Assembly (NCBI GenBank): GCA_002633005.1
Contig: NMRA01000156.1
Coordinates: forward strand, 710,488 to 774,487
Source: Phoronis australis
Taxonomy: Eukaryota > Phoronida > Phoronidae
Length of the DNA: 64,000 nt
Direction of reading: 5' to 3'
This document shows, one piece after another, positions 47,401 through 56,206 of this stretch. The translations under genes and the position numbers were made by a program. The notes below the pieces were generated by a model. The model worked only from the letters and a program-made list of their open reading frames with translations. It did not search any database and had not been told where the DNA came from. Positions within the stretch are counted from its first letter, which is position 1. Every line of letters begins with the position of its first letter.

Positions 47401-50400
47401 GCTCACATACTATGCAGACGAACTTCAAAATAAACGTCACGTGACAACAACATGTGTGTTTGTCCAGAGATTTTTCCTGTGTTGCGGGGTACGATCTAGC
47501 GCAGATTTGGACTTAATATGCAGTTAATATCGACTCCAAAGAAACTTAAAAATCTCAGAGACTATTTTGAAAACTTAAGGAAGGCTTCAAGTAATTTGTT
47601 GAGTCAAAACTATTTTTGTTGAAGAATTCAAGTTGCTTTATCGACGATCGTGAGGCAGCGATGCATCAATCAGCGAGTTTTCGCACTGGGATTTTAGCAC
47701 AATTTTCTGAAAAACGATCGTAATTTAACAACAAAGCTTGATAGCAATGCACCACAATTTTGTAAAAAACCTGTAACAGGTTACAGATACGTCACCGTGC
47801 GTATATTTGATGAATCCTAGCTTAAAGATTTCAGCCATTTCGGAGACCGGGTTTCAAGGGCTTAGGCTATAATAAGTGCCCCCCTCCTGAAACGAATTTT
47901 TCTAAGTGCCCTGGGCAAACGAGGCCACGTCGAAAATTATCAACTTAACAATGATCCCCATCAATTTACGTTAAATTTTCTCCATCTAGACAGTGTTAAC
48001 GAGATTAGAAACAAGAGCAACGCAGAGCGTTGAAATGCGCCCACAATTGCACCGCATACGGTATCCTTCTAGGGTTGTTTATTGGTACCATAAAGTGGCC
48101 AGTTGAGGGCATATATGTAGTATGTTGTACTTTGCAAAATGGAAAGGCATGGTCATTGTCTCCTCAATAGGCTAGGGGCAAAATGTGAGTGATCTTCATA
48201 ATACAAGCACATCCTATACACCAGTTGCTTAAAGCACCACAGAAACATAGAATTAAAAACAAATTTACCAACATACGAGATTAGCACAGCATTAGAATAC
48301 CAGAAACAAATTTCTACTTGGAACTTTTCCTTCATAGTCACGAAGTAACACAAAGTATACACCTGAAGACCTAAGAAAATACAGAGGTCAATGTAAAATA
48401 CTAAAATTGCCACTAGAGGCATACCGGTAGTCAGAATCATCCTAAAGTCGTCATCGTCCGTTGTCAACATCAAATAAATACACTTGTTAGTAAAGATCCT
48501 GCAAACGGTTTGGGAGATACAGTCATGGGCACAAAAAAAAACTGCCACTAAGAGGCGCCACAGTAATCAAAGTCATGGGAAATTCAGCGTCAACCGTCCT
48601 CTTCATAGTAAGAACATACATGCCAATTTCCACAATCATACTTAGAGCAGTTTGATTGATGGAGGGGTGGACGCCAAAAAACAGACTCAAAAACAGTAAA
48701 AATGGCCACTGGGTGTCGCAAACTAGGTCGAATCCATCCGAAAACAGGAGGATGGCGTCATCGCACTAATAGGTGCCTACATACCACATTTCATGAAAAT
48801 CTGTTAAGGACTTGTGAAGATACAGAGGTAAACCTAAAAAAATAAAATTGCCACTAGGGGGCACACTGGTAGGCGGATCCGTCCAAAAGTCGTCATCGTT
48901 TGTTGTTAACATAATATAAATACACTTATTAAATTTCGTAAAGATCCTGCGAACGGTTTAGAAGATACAGCCATAGGCGCAAAAAAAAACAAAACTGCCA
49001 CTAGGAGGCGCCACAGTAGTCCAAATCGTCTGAAAATCCTTGTCAGCTGTCCTCTTTATAGTAAACACATACACGCCAATTTTCACAATCATCCTGTGAG
49101 CGGTTTAGTTGATAGAGGAGTGGACGCAAAAATACAGACTCGAAAACAGTAAAAATGGTCACTAGGTGGCGCAAACTATGTCGAATCCATCTGAAAACGG
49201 GAGGATAGCGTCATCTCAATAATAGGTGCCTACATACCAAATTTCATGAAAATCCATTCAGGACTTTTGAAGATACAAAGGTAAGCGTAAAAAAATTAAA
49301 ATTGCCACTATTGGGCACACCGGTACTCAAATCCGGTAGTCGGATCCGTCCGAAAGTTCGCACATGCCGTCCCATTCATGAATGGAACATATGTGCCAAA
49401 TTTCATGAACGTATGTCAAAGTGTTTTGGAGATAGAGCAGCGGACGCCGGATGCCAGACGCCGGACGCCGCTCGGACGGACGCACGGACGGACGGAGATG
49501 ACGGCATAATGCGTCCACATATAAATATGTGGGCGCATGAAAATAGTGATAAGCCGTGGCAAGCAATGGCGGAGACACCAGTGACTTTGACATGAAGCAG
49601 TGTCCAACATTTATGACCTTGACTAGTATTGCACAACACTTCATAACCACTGGCAGACACCTAGGGCATTGACAAGCACTGACTGACACTAATAACTTGA
49701 CAAGCACTGACTGCCACTTAACACATTGAAATTAGCAGACATTTATAATAACCTTGAGAAACACTGGCTCACAGCCTCTGAACTTGACAAGTATTAGCTG
49801 ACATTGATGATGGTGACAAACATTTGGAATTCACATATAACAGACAGGCTTTGGAAAAACAAAACCCTTACACTTTAAATTGCCAGAAAGCAAGGAAATT
49901 CAAAATCCTTTGAAACTAAGAGTCGATCCATTTCCAATAACTGGGATACTTAAACAAGAACAGTTCAGCAAGTTAATATGCCCACATTTGGAAGTATTGC
50001 ACACATAAACAAAAAGCAAAGACAGGAAGCCTATGTTTGGATGGAGATGACACCAAAAACATGCACCCACCTGAAATTTTGTTAAGCGTCGACCATAGGA
50101 CTGGGTCAGATTTGTTTTCAGAATGTCCGATTGATTTTACTTTAGTTCTGACCAGACATTTGCCCGATTCAGTTTTGGGAATAGACAATGTAGACAGATT
50201 TCGCTCCCTTTGCTTCAAATGTTTTTGTCGCAAACTTGATGATTCAAGGTAAAGAACCAATTAGTTCAGAAGTTGTTCATTTTCTTGGGCCAAAGTTCAG
50301 TTGCCATACTCCAATGGCAAATTTCATTCGGCCAATTTTCAAAATGTTCTCACAGATTTTGACACTTCAGAACAAATGTCTACACCTAGAAAAAATAGCA

Positions 50401-53283
50401 AAATCTTTGACCCACACAGGTGCATAAAAACAGTTAAAACCATTTCTAAATCAGAAATAATTTGTCAACTCACTTGGCGATCTTGTTCTGGTAGTCGTCT
50501 GTGCGTGACTTCATAGCTAGGTCCATTTCCTTCATCCCGCTATCATCCTTGCACAAGTGTGCCCCTTGCAGACGGTCACGGATCTCTGTTGCATTACATG
50601 GATCGGCAACATCCATGGCCGCTGCAGCTGCCTCCGGACCACAGGCAGCGCCCTCTTTCATGATTCGCCGTCGCTGAAGATCACCCTAGACGAAACCGGC
50701 AAATACTTTCGATGTTAAACTGTGCCTGGGACTTTCAAGATTATTCCAAGCTACAAAGCTGTGCCCAAGTAGCCCAGAGGTGGATGGTCTGGGTTCTCAA
50801 CAGAAAGTTACAGCCAGTAATCTCTGATTGCTGCAGTCATAGTAGCTGCATCCTTGAGCGACGAACATTCAAGCTGCTGAGGGTCCACTTACAGTCAAAA
50901 GACAAGCATTTAATTGAGACCACTTATTGGCTTCAAATTGCCCTTTACTAAGATTCAAAATGATGTCAGAAAATGCATTTTCTAAAAAGAAAGTGGTTGC
51001 TGTGGAACTTTTCATTGGACAGCAGCAACCATCCAACATCGGCAAAACTTTGATGAAAAATTTCGGATTCTTTCCAAACGTTATCTTTAGTCAGCTTTCC
51101 CTCTAGGTGTCGCCAAAACTTTTGGAAAACTTTTTTTTGAAAACTACCCTTAGGAAGACCGATAGAACTGTGCATAGGCGTAGAAAGATTTTCTTTTGCA
51201 GAGGGGTGAAACACATGAGAGCACAAACCCATGATTAACACAATCAATTGGCATCTAAAATTTCTCGCTCCAACTTAAAAAAAAATTATGTCAAGGCCAC
51301 CAAAACCCACTGCCTCCTGAAGACGCCCCATGCCTCAGTACAAAATGTGAACAAAATAAAAAGCTTATAATTTGACACAGTATGTGACGTACATAACCTC
51401 TGACTTTGAGCGAACACAAAGCGGGGTGGCAAAATGATACAGGGGTAGTTCAAGGTCACTCACCAGAGGCGTACAGAGGATGTCTTCCACACCGAGAGAG
51501 AAACCTCGAATCTGCAGAAAGATGGTGAAGAGCCGAGCCAAGCATGTGAGAAGCTGGCCTGCCATTCTACCACCATAGACCTAGCGGGTAGACACATATT
51601 GGCAAGATTTATCAGACAGCAAACCATACACAAGTAGCCTTATTCAGGCCGCTAGCAAGCAGACAGCATCATGTAGACTGATATACAATCAGGTTTCAGA
51701 CTAAATCGACAAGGGAAATTCATTTTTCCATCCAAAAAAGCGGCAAATACCTGCAGAAATTTACGACAACTGCGATTCCTGATGTCTTCTTCAGTACTTT
51801 CAAGGTGGCGCTGTACACACCTAGCACTGTATGCACTGAGGAAGACATTGAAGGAAGGGCAGATGTCGAAAACTTATGCAGGTATTTACCACCTTTTTAA
51901 ATACAGAAAATGAATTTCCTTGTGTCGATTGTTATTCACCATCCAGATGAAACTGTTTGAAGACATTTAGACTATACTGACTTCCTTATTTGAAAGTTTA
52001 CAGTTATTAGACTGGACACTTATTACATTACTTTAATTCGCACTTTATACAAGAGCACCACAAAGTTTTGGTAAGCACCCACATCGTAATTGGTACGCTC
52101 TCAGAAGAAGTTTCATGCAATAAAATAATGCACAAGTTGGCCACAAGTGGTAGGTAGTCAAGGCAAACAACTGCCGGTGTCCCATAGAGTGACATGCCGA
52201 ACACCCTTATGCCAAATTCCATTGTACAGCTTAGCGGCATGAAAGCACCCAGGTAAATCACTACAACTATAAGATTTCTTGCTGCGCCTAACGAATGACA
52301 AGCATAATGAAATTGACTAAAGATGTTTACGTTGTGCTAACTGTCCTACCTCATAACAACAATGGACCAACCCATAGGGTGTCGAACCATAGTGCGCCTT
52401 GTCCAGGACCCCGCACAGCAGCTCCCCCTGCCGGATGATCACCTGACTCTCACCCATGTTCTCGCCTTGTAAGGGGCTGCCTCCATAAATGCAGGGCCTA
52501 GCCTCCGACTTTATCCAGCTCTGCGGGTTAGTCACATAACGTTATCAGGGCGCCACCAAGACGGTTTCCATGTGCACCAAACCATTGATTCAGGTACCCA
52601 AGAGGTCAAGAACTGGGTACCTGGTTTGCATTGCATCCAAAGCTACACAAAGCTCGATGGAATTTGATAAAATTCACCGACTTTTGAAAACTTTCTTGGC
52701 ATCTTGTCAAAAATGAAAATGACAAAAGAGGGAAGCCACTGAAAGTGGTTCTATTTCTGGTAATCCCTCACGCAATAGTGGGTCAATTAAAGAATTCTTA
52801 TCAGCGCTTTCGACAACAGTTAATAAGCACAGCATTTGAAAGTTAAGACAGACATTTGTGAGATATGACGTTACAATGTTAGCCCGCACTTTTCAATGGC
52901 ACCACATAATCTTAAACCAAATGTTTGCATGTTACATCAAAACGAACCATGATCATTGATGAGGCTACAAAACTAACCTAAGCTATGTGTCCTAACGGGC
53001 TTCTATTCTCCAACAATGGCAAAATAATTCAAATGTCTCCAGATAAGGTTGAAAAATAGATAGTCAAATGCAAATGATGTCATCGTGTTTGTGGAAAAAC
53101 TTAAAAACTTGTGAAAACTCGGTAAAAACACCCAAGGACTCAGCAAATCTGAACTTGGTCAAGTGACGAGTTACAAAATGTTAATGGCCAACAACTCACC
53201 TTCCCAGGAACTTTTGCTTTTCCCTCCAGATTCAGCGCCGACTTGTGGCTTGGTATAAGATTGAGCAGAACAGTAGACACCAC
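17335..53283 (-). CDS. POLR1A: RNA polymerase I largest subunit (POLR1A/RPA190), C-terminal part, 19 exons
   Basis: Catalytic largest subunit of nucleolar RNA polymerase I, which makes pre-rRNA. Nineteen minus-strand exons keep exact phase, except across one missing piece, and give about 950 codons including the stop; vertebrate POLR1A has about 1720. From 5' to 3' they are: pore/funnel region ([14 protein letters not shown]), ...[12 protein letters not shown], trigger-loop region ([20 protein letters not shown]), jaw with the Pol I-specific insert, [15 protein letters not shown], the cleft motif [20 protein letters not shown], an acidic low-complexity linker as in the vertebrate protein, and the C-terminal clamp ([30 protein letters not shown], ending [13 protein letters not shown]). 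Missing are the bridge-helix exon(s) between 45421 and 41998, and everything N-terminal of [12 protein letters not shown], including the NADFDGD catalytic loop. The 3' end converges on AGBL4. Confidence 0.95.
17750..17942 (-). CDS. POLR1A: POLR1A exon (C-terminal clamp)
   Basis: Reads [65 protein letters not shown]. Phase-0 acceptor after ttgttcag; donor gtaagc. Near-identical to vertebrate POLR1A. Confidence 0.97.
18552..18662 (-). CDS. POLR1A: POLR1A exon
   Basis: Reads [20 protein letters not shown] then [17 protein letters not shown], 37 codons in phase 0 at both ends. Acceptor ttttccaag, donor gtgagc. Confidence 0.96.
18832..18961. repeat. Two tandem 65-bp copies
   Basis: ataatttttcacacaatcgtg and its second copy run from 18832 and 18897, each ending aataaatgatcag-like, and differ at four or five sites. 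Within a POLR1A intron. Confidence 0.9.
19215..19382 (-). CDS. POLR1A: POLR1A exon
   Basis: Reads [40 protein letters not shown] and ...[12 protein letters not shown], 56 codons in phase 0. Equivalent to the vertebrate segment ...FDMSSLV...ITRCLL...LNTEGIN. Confidence 0.96.
19485..19700. repeat. Degenerate tandem repeat (~36-40 bp)
   Basis: Repeated variants of gtgattggctgagtggttaa and caaagctattgtgattggac in the POLR1A intron just upstream of the exon at 19215-19382. Confidence 0.6.
20070..20150 (-). CDS. POLR1A: POLR1A exon
   Basis: Twenty-seven codons, [20 protein letters not shown] then WCEVTLK, after tcttggcag and before gtgagg. Matches the vertebrate ...DDYQYDTEESLWCQVTVKL area. Confidence 0.93.
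20315..20460 (-). CDS. POLR1A: POLR1A exon (acidic linker)
   Basis: Reads [49 protein letters not shown]. Not conserved in sequence, but phases fit both neighbours exactly and the acidic character matches the long linker of vertebrate POLR1A. Confidence 0.88.
20600..21200. repeat. Degenerate minisatellite
   Basis: Diverged units of about 40 bp around accaaagctccgcctataac and aacactaccaaa between two POLR1A exons. It extends up to the edge of the exon at 21253. Confidence 0.5.
21253..21476 (-). CDS. POLR1A: POLR1A exon (acidic linker)
   Basis: Reads [74 protein letters not shown]. Low-complexity acidic/glutamine-rich linker, equivalent to the DYESEEEEE region of vertebrates. Phases agree with the exons at 26582 and 20315. 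Confidence 0.92.
22530..23372 (+). mobile_element. CTCF-motif modular repeat, copy 1 (n=1)
   Basis: Starts agcaacgcggagcgttgaaa with gtgcccacga and ends cataatgcgtcc...cgtgggcgcataaaa. It contains five cores in the order A (22621), B (22734), C (22879), A (23036), B (23181). The best are ctgccactaggaggcgcca at 22879-22897 and tggtcactaggtggcgcaa at 23036-23054. No protein is encoded. Non-autonomous element, class not assigned. Confidence 0.85.
25434..26273. mobile_element. Harbinger-like MITE, copy 1 (840 bp)
   Basis: Inverted ends of about 30 bp: GGGCTGTTCCAGTAAAATCC at the left and the complement GGGCTGTTCCAGCAAAATCT at the right. It is flanked by TTA at 25431-25433 and 26274-26276. A 3-bp TTA duplication with GGG ends fits PIF/Harbinger. 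The interior frames are short and unrecognised. It lies about 300 bp from the POLR1A exon at 26582. Confidence 0.85.
26582..26799 (-). CDS. POLR1A: POLR1A exon
   Basis: Reads [72 protein letters not shown]. Corresponds to the vertebrate YQLRFQFLP...FMETRFFKLL segment. Acceptor tttctag; ends AG before gtatgg. Confidence 0.95.
27419..27637 (-). CDS. POLR1A: POLR1A exon with [10 protein letters not shown] cleft motif
   Basis: Reads [73 protein letters not shown]: 73 codons in phase 0. This is the most conserved block in the gene and identifies Pol I rather than Pol II or III. Confidence 0.98.
28395..29272. mobile_element. Harbinger-like MITE, copy 2, interrupted by assembly gap
   Basis: Same ends (GGGCTGTTCCAGCAAAATCT... 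and complement) and same TTA flanks (28392-28394, 29273-29275) as copy 1. The left arm up to 28736 matches copy 1 in reverse orientation. The short stretch after the gap also starts gtgggtacgaaataaaagtg, i.e. the same sub-terminal sequence at both ends. Confidence 0.85.
28737..29210. other. Assembly gap (474 N)
   Basis: Run of N inside MITE copy 2. Frames crossing it are artefacts. Confidence 1.
29903..30034 (-). CDS. POLR1A: POLR1A exon ([12 protein letters not shown])
   Basis: Reads [20 protein letters not shown] then [20 protein letters not shown] and LAAQ, 44 codons, directly N-terminal to SIGEPST in the next exon, as in all multi-subunit polymerases. Acceptor gtcatttcag; donor gtatgt. 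A second AG nine bases in (ttgttacag) is a possible alternative acceptor. Confidence 0.95.
31499..31628 (-). CDS. POLR1A: POLR1A exon (jaw, Pol I insert)
   Basis: Reads [40 protein letters not shown] and PDK. Equivalent to the vertebrate YQKKAAACPDPSLSVW...FASVSETF segment. One-base phase at the start fits CG + A from the exon at 39679. Confidence 0.9.
33739..33893. repeat. 17-19-bp minisatellite
   Basis: About eight copies of tcatgggtgtatggtacac and shorter variants. Confidence 0.95.
33961..34080. repeat. 20-bp minisatellite, six copies
   Basis: cacaactctagccactacag repeated exactly, the last copy with one change (gcaactacag). It follows the previous minisatellite within 70 bp. Confidence 0.97.
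34204..34673. mobile_element. hAT-like element, copy 2, left part
   Basis: Starts CAGGGCTTGGAATGACC as copy 1 and follows it to about ...gagaacatttca. Includes a frame [17 protein letters not shown], then [10 protein letters not shown] before a gtaag-like site, intact here but frameshifted in copy 1. Its right end is found separately at 36431-36476. Confidence 0.75.
34674..36430. mobile_element. Probable insertion nested in the hAT-like element
   Basis: About 1.75 kb separates the two parts of the hAT-like copy. Joining ...aacatttc to aaaaaagcagaaatctgcg restores the order seen in the complete copy at 11930. The insert includes the repeat at 35660-36165. The insert ends are not recognised; catg appears near both. 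Confidence 0.5.
35660..36165. repeat. 0.5-kb dispersed repeat, copy 1
   Basis: Direct-orientation match to 47400-47910, sharing gcagacgaacttcaaaa, cgtcacgtgacaacaacatg and gaatttttctaag. No reading frame. Class unknown. Confidence 0.8.
36431..36476. mobile_element. hAT-like element, copy 2, right end
   Basis: aaaaaagcagaaatctgcgc ... cggaaaattccaagccctg, the same right terminus as the complete copy ending at 12429. Confidence 0.75.
37611..39492 (+). mobile_element. CTCF-motif modular repeat, copy 2 (n about 4)
   Basis: Starts gagagcaatgcaaagcgttg and ends ...atatgcacccacatataagtatgtgggcaaata. Longest copy, with about 13 cores in fixed rotation A-B-C. Good ones are tggccactaggtggcacaa 38732-38750, ttgccactagggggcacac 38874-38892 and tggccactaggtggcgcaa 39156-39174. 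Some modules near the left end are shortened. Same orientation as the other three copies. Confidence 0.85.
39679..39848 (-). CDS. POLR1A: POLR1A exon (jaw, Pol I insert)
   Basis: Reads [56 protein letters not shown]. Matches the vertebrate IKKWQSKH...RGAFLSY...MLRMWYELDEESRRKYQKK pattern. Ends CG before gtatgt. Confidence 0.93.
39989..40240. mobile_element. Foldback element with tRNA-like core
   Basis: Arms of about 65 bp at 39990-40053 and 40173-40239 are inverted copies at roughly 80% identity. Compare tcacatcatatgacctagag with the complement of the other arm, tcacatcatgtgacttactg; both run into gaaaagattt. The arms have equal length without gaps. The space between holds the tRNA-like sequence. 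Confidence 0.8.
40050..40122 (-). pseudogene. tRNA-like sequence (possible tRNA-Thr GGT pseudogene or SINE head)
   Basis: The 73-nt minus-strand sequence folds as a tRNA. Acceptor stem GTCTCAG/CTGGGAC (one G-T pair), D-stem GCTC/GAGC, T-stem CTGGG/CCCAG with loop TTCAAGT, and A and B boxes are recognisable. The anticodon arm is poor (about 3 of 5 pairs, loop ACGGTTA with C instead of the invariant U33), so it is probably not a working tRNA. If read literally the anticodon is GGT. Confidence 0.55.
40749..40913 (-). CDS. POLR1A: POLR1A exon
   Basis: Reads [55 protein letters not shown]. The acceptor is placed at ttgaatag to give VVQ-FQYGEDG, like vertebrate VVQFLYGEDG; using the next AG would lose two conserved residues. 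Confidence 0.95.
41870..41998 (-). CDS. POLR1A: POLR1A exon (trigger-loop region)
   Basis: Reads [43 protein letters not shown]: 43 codons in phase 0. The trigger loop is the mobile catalytic element; the segment is almost invariant in animals. The residues that should precede it (...FFFHCMAGRE, bridge helix) are not found upstream. Confidence 0.97.
41999..45420. other. Intron/gap region lacking the expected bridge-helix exon
   Basis: 3.4 kb where about 67 residues of POLR1A should be encoded. I found no such exon on reading. There is a single ambiguous base at 42357, possibly a collapsed gap. A diverged ~62-bp duplication lies at 44735-44920. No other gene seen. Confidence 0.65.
45421..45505 (-). 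CDS. POLR1A: POLR1A exon
   Basis: Reads [20 protein letters not shown] then QSGAKGSA, matching vertebrate [22 protein letters not shown]. Splice phase AA + G with the exon at 50474. Donor gtaggt. Confidence 0.96.
47400..47910. repeat. 0.5-kb dispersed repeat, copy 2
   Basis: Same orientation as 35660-36165, with shared blocks cgtcacgtgacaacaacatg, caagtaatttgttgagtc and tttgatgaatcctagctt. Confidence 0.8.
48011..49546 (+). mobile_element. CTCF-motif modular repeat, copy 3 (n=2)
   Basis: Starts caagagcaacgcagagcgtt + gaaatgcgcccac and ends atgtgggcgcat. Cores in order A B C A B C A B, with best matches ttgccactagggggcacac 48848-48866, ctgccactaggaggcgcca 48995-49013 and tggtcactaggtggcgcaa 49156-49174. 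Core spacing is 147 and 161 bp. About 160 bp of extra sequence lies near 48170-48360. The end has a gccggac/ggacgg short tandem. Confidence 0.88.
50474..50685 (-). CDS. POLR1A: POLR1A exon
   Basis: Reads [70 protein letters not shown]. Matches the vertebrate RQRIIEESTHCGPQAV...AHLGKDQRDF...INKA segment. Ends AA before gtgagt. Confidence 0.93.
51464..51580 (-). CDS. POLR1A: POLR1A exon (funnel)
   Basis: Reads [20 protein letters not shown] then [19 protein letters not shown], 39 codons, matching vertebrate [19 protein letters not shown]...RGFTLGVEDIL. Acceptor ccgctag, donor gtgagt. Confidence 0.97.
52350..52520 (-). CDS. POLR1A: POLR1A exon (pore)
   Basis: Reads [57 protein letters not shown]: 57 codons in phase 0. 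Vertebrate counterpart [20 protein letters not shown]. Confidence 0.97.
53200..53283 (-). CDS. POLR1A: POLR1A exon, most 5' one found
   Basis: Reads [20 protein letters not shown] then GKAKVPGK, 28 codons, matching vertebrate QVVSTLLINIIP...LNLSGKAKITGK. It begins with an acceptor (catttcag), so coding sequence must continue upstream, but none is recognisable up to 64000. Confidence 0.93.
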
Positions 53284-54301
53284 CTGAAATGAAAGAAAAT
53301 TAGCGCTTCAAGCAAAGAGAACAGATCACTCAATGAGCACTAGCACCACGATCCATGATTCAATCTGCGAAAACAAATTCACAGTAGGGGGCACCACAGT
53401 AGCCACATCAACCCAAAGATCAATGAAAAGCATGCAGTCCTCAATAGTAGCAGTACTCCTCACCATGAACACCTCTGCCAACTTTCATCGAAGGGTTTTG
53501 CAAATTTATACAAGGGCAGACAACAAAATAAGTGCACCAAGCAAAATTTCAATTTTTTAGTTAAGGCAAAAATCTTTCAGTTCGGGACAATGTAAATTGT
53601 TTTTCTCTAGATCACTGCATGTCCCAAAATTTCAGAAACAAGCAGTATTGGCCATCCCAAATTCAAGAATTACGATCAACAACAAACAATAATTCACCTT
53701 GACGTTATACAATGAGAACATTGCATTGCGTCGGCAACAATTTTTGATGATTTTAAGAAATGCCATAAATGCCATGTCTACTTTAAGATTCTGCTGAAAT
53801 AAAACGTAGTGTCTGACATTGCAGAACTATGGATCAATGAATTTTGCTATTCAAAATTCTAAAGACGGTCCCAAGCTGGAGAATTTTCAACTTAATTCCA
53901 AGGTTATTTAATTCCAAGTTTATTTACAACTAAAGAGAATCTACATAAAACAATAAAGTACTGCTTACAGTAAATCTCACAAACTCCGGACACAATGTGA
54001 CCAACAAATGAAATTTTATTCGATCATTTTTTCATTAACAAACAAAAGCTTTCATTTTAAAGATCTATCCCATGACTACCACAAGACAATGATTCTGAGA
54101 AACTGATGTCACGCTGCACAACATCAGAAGCATTCGAAAAATCAAAAATGACCCATTTAGGTAACTGTTTTTGTCTGAAATTGGTGAGCTTTTAATGTAA
54201 CAATTTTTTTCTGCATTACCATTTCCTAACAGTGATTAAAACATTTGAATCTCGATGAAAATCACAATTAAATGACTCTTCAAAACGCAACATTTCCCTT
54301 T

Positions 54302-54816
54302 AAGCTCCTTTCATACTAACTTAACTCCGATACGAGCAGAGCATCGATGTAAACAGGAAGTTAATAATTGAATCATTCATACCACCTTCGGTAGTTAACG
54401 ACAATGAAGTAAACGGTAGGTGATGTTATCGATATAGTAGTAATTGCAAGGTAGCCTGATGCATAAGGTGTCATAGGTAGAATTTTTGTCCCGTACATGC
54501 TAAGATTTTTTCTAACGTGACAATTTGAGATCATTTGCATGTGGGAATTGACATAAAACTTACTTCTCATTCGAGTAGTGTTCATTTGAGCAAAATATTA
54601 GCAAAAATTTTAGTACGCCACTACCTTTTAATCTTTGATGACATAAGTGGTCCCTGGTGATAGCGTTGATGAGACTAAGGTTGACTGTTCATACCGCACC
54701 ACAGCATCATTTACAGTTTACTGTGAAGTTAACTGGCGCCATTAACTTTGATCCTATCATATTGACTGCAACTCCCCAAAATTTTGATGCGTCAACATTG
54801 GTATGAAAGGGCCTTA
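54302..54816. mobile_element. About 510-bp MITE, copy 2
   Basis: Ends cctttcatac... and ...gtatgaaaggg are inverted. The interior matches 4234-4741 in reverse orientation, for example around gttaactggcgccattaact. Confidence 0.7.
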
Positions 54817-55094
54817 CAGTCATGTGGCCTTTATTGACAGGTATGTGTATTTAGTCTATTTAGTCAAGTTTCTACAACACTATTAAAAGATTTTAACTTG
54901 GTAAAAGTACATATTTTCTGAAAATAGAAAGACAGTAGAATTTGATTTTTTGCCAAATGAATCTCTTATTAATTGGACCACATGGCCACGTCTCTTTAGT
55001 AAAACTAAGCAAATAAGGTTCATTGATAGCAAAACAACTGTACCAATAACATAGTAAAATTTTATTTCATAAAAATGTCAAGGTGAAATCTTAA

Positions 55095-55921
55095 AACAAG
55101 AGCAACGCAGAGCGTTGAAATGCGCCCACGAAAACATCGCAAATGGTGTGCTTTTAGGGTTGTTTGTATCATAAAAATGGCCACAAAATGGCGCAAAATC
55201 GTACAATCCATCCAAAAGCGGGAACATGCCATATTTCATAAAAATCTGTCAAAGAACTTCAGAGAAACAAAGGAAAGAAGAACAAAATGAATTTCCACTC
55301 GTGGGCACAGCGTCCGTTCGATCCGCCTGAAAGTTGTTGTCTGTTATCGTCATATAAATTCACTTACTAAATTTAATAAAGATCCTACAGTGGGAATTGG
55401 ATATGCAGCTAAGGGAGAAAAACAAAACAAAACTACCACTAGGAGGCACCACAGTAATCAGCCGCCATCATCAAACGCCTTCTTCACACTGAAAACATAT
55501 ACGCCAATTTTCAAAACCGTCCCTAGAACGGTTTGGTTGATAGAGGGGTGGACGCAAAAACAGTAAAAATGGCCACTAGGTGGTGCAAACTAAGTTGAAT
55601 CCATCCCAAAACGGCAGAACATCATCACCTCACTAACAGGTTCCTATATACCAAATTTTACAAAAATCCGTTCACGACTTTTGAAGATACAAAGGTAAGT
55701 GTAAAAGACTAAAATTGCCACTAGGTGGCACACCGGTAATCGAATCCGGTCGAAAGTTTGCTCATGCTGTCCCATCCATGGAAGGAACACATGTGCAACA
55801 TTCCATGAACATACATCCAGGCGTTTTGGAGATAGAGCAGCAGACACTGGACGCCGAACACTGGATGGACGGACAGAGATGATGGCATAATGCGTCCACA
55901 TGAATATGTGGGCGCATAAAA
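55095..55921 (+). mobile_element. CTCF-motif modular repeat, copy 4 (n=1)
   Basis: Starts caagagcaacgcagagcgtt + gaaatgcgcccacg and ends catgaatatgtgggcgcata. Five cores A B C A B, best tggccactaggtggtgcaa 55570-55588 and ttgccactaggtggcacac 55715-55733. Same module order and size as copy 1. Confidence 0.88.
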
Positions 55922-56044
55922 AGCTATCTCTGTTTTCTAAAATGTTGTCTACTTTTTTGTTTTGTGCAACTTCAAATTTTTTTCACGAAAATCATTTACA
56001 AGTCCAGTTTTTGGTGCGATGTTTTAAAAACAATCCAATTACTT

Positions 56045-56206
56045 CTGAAAGTGTTTTGGAAAACAGTGCATAAGGTATACTATCTGGAAGTGTTTTGGAA
56101 AACAGTGCATAAGGTATACTATCTGAAAGCATTTTGGAAAACAGTGCATAAGGTATACTATCTGAAAGTGTTTTGGAAAACAGTGCATAAGGTATAGTAT
56201 CTGAAA
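56045..56206. repeat. 39-bp minisatellite, four copies
   Basis: Unit ctgaaagtgttttggaaaac + agtgcataaggtatactat, starting at 56045, 56084, 56123 and 56162. It gives matching repeat frames on both strands that are not genes. Confidence 0.95.

Larger units (their letters stand above)
45506..50473. other. 5-kb POLR1A intron, mostly repeats
   Basis: Holds the dispersed repeat at 47400, the modular repeat at 48011 and a diverged tandem tract at about 49590-49830 (variants of ttgacaagcactgactgcca). No exon seen. The 131-codon minus frame 48153-48548 lies inside the repeat. Confidence 0.6.

Noticed and set aside
48153-48548. 131-codon minus-strand frame with hydrophobic stretches
   Set aside because: Lies within the modular repeat, is not kept in the other copies, and starts nowhere sensible.
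53333-53560. 75-codon plus frame upstream of the POLR1A exon
   Set aside because: Sequence is a diverged fragment of the modular repeat (gggggcaccacagtag), not a gene.
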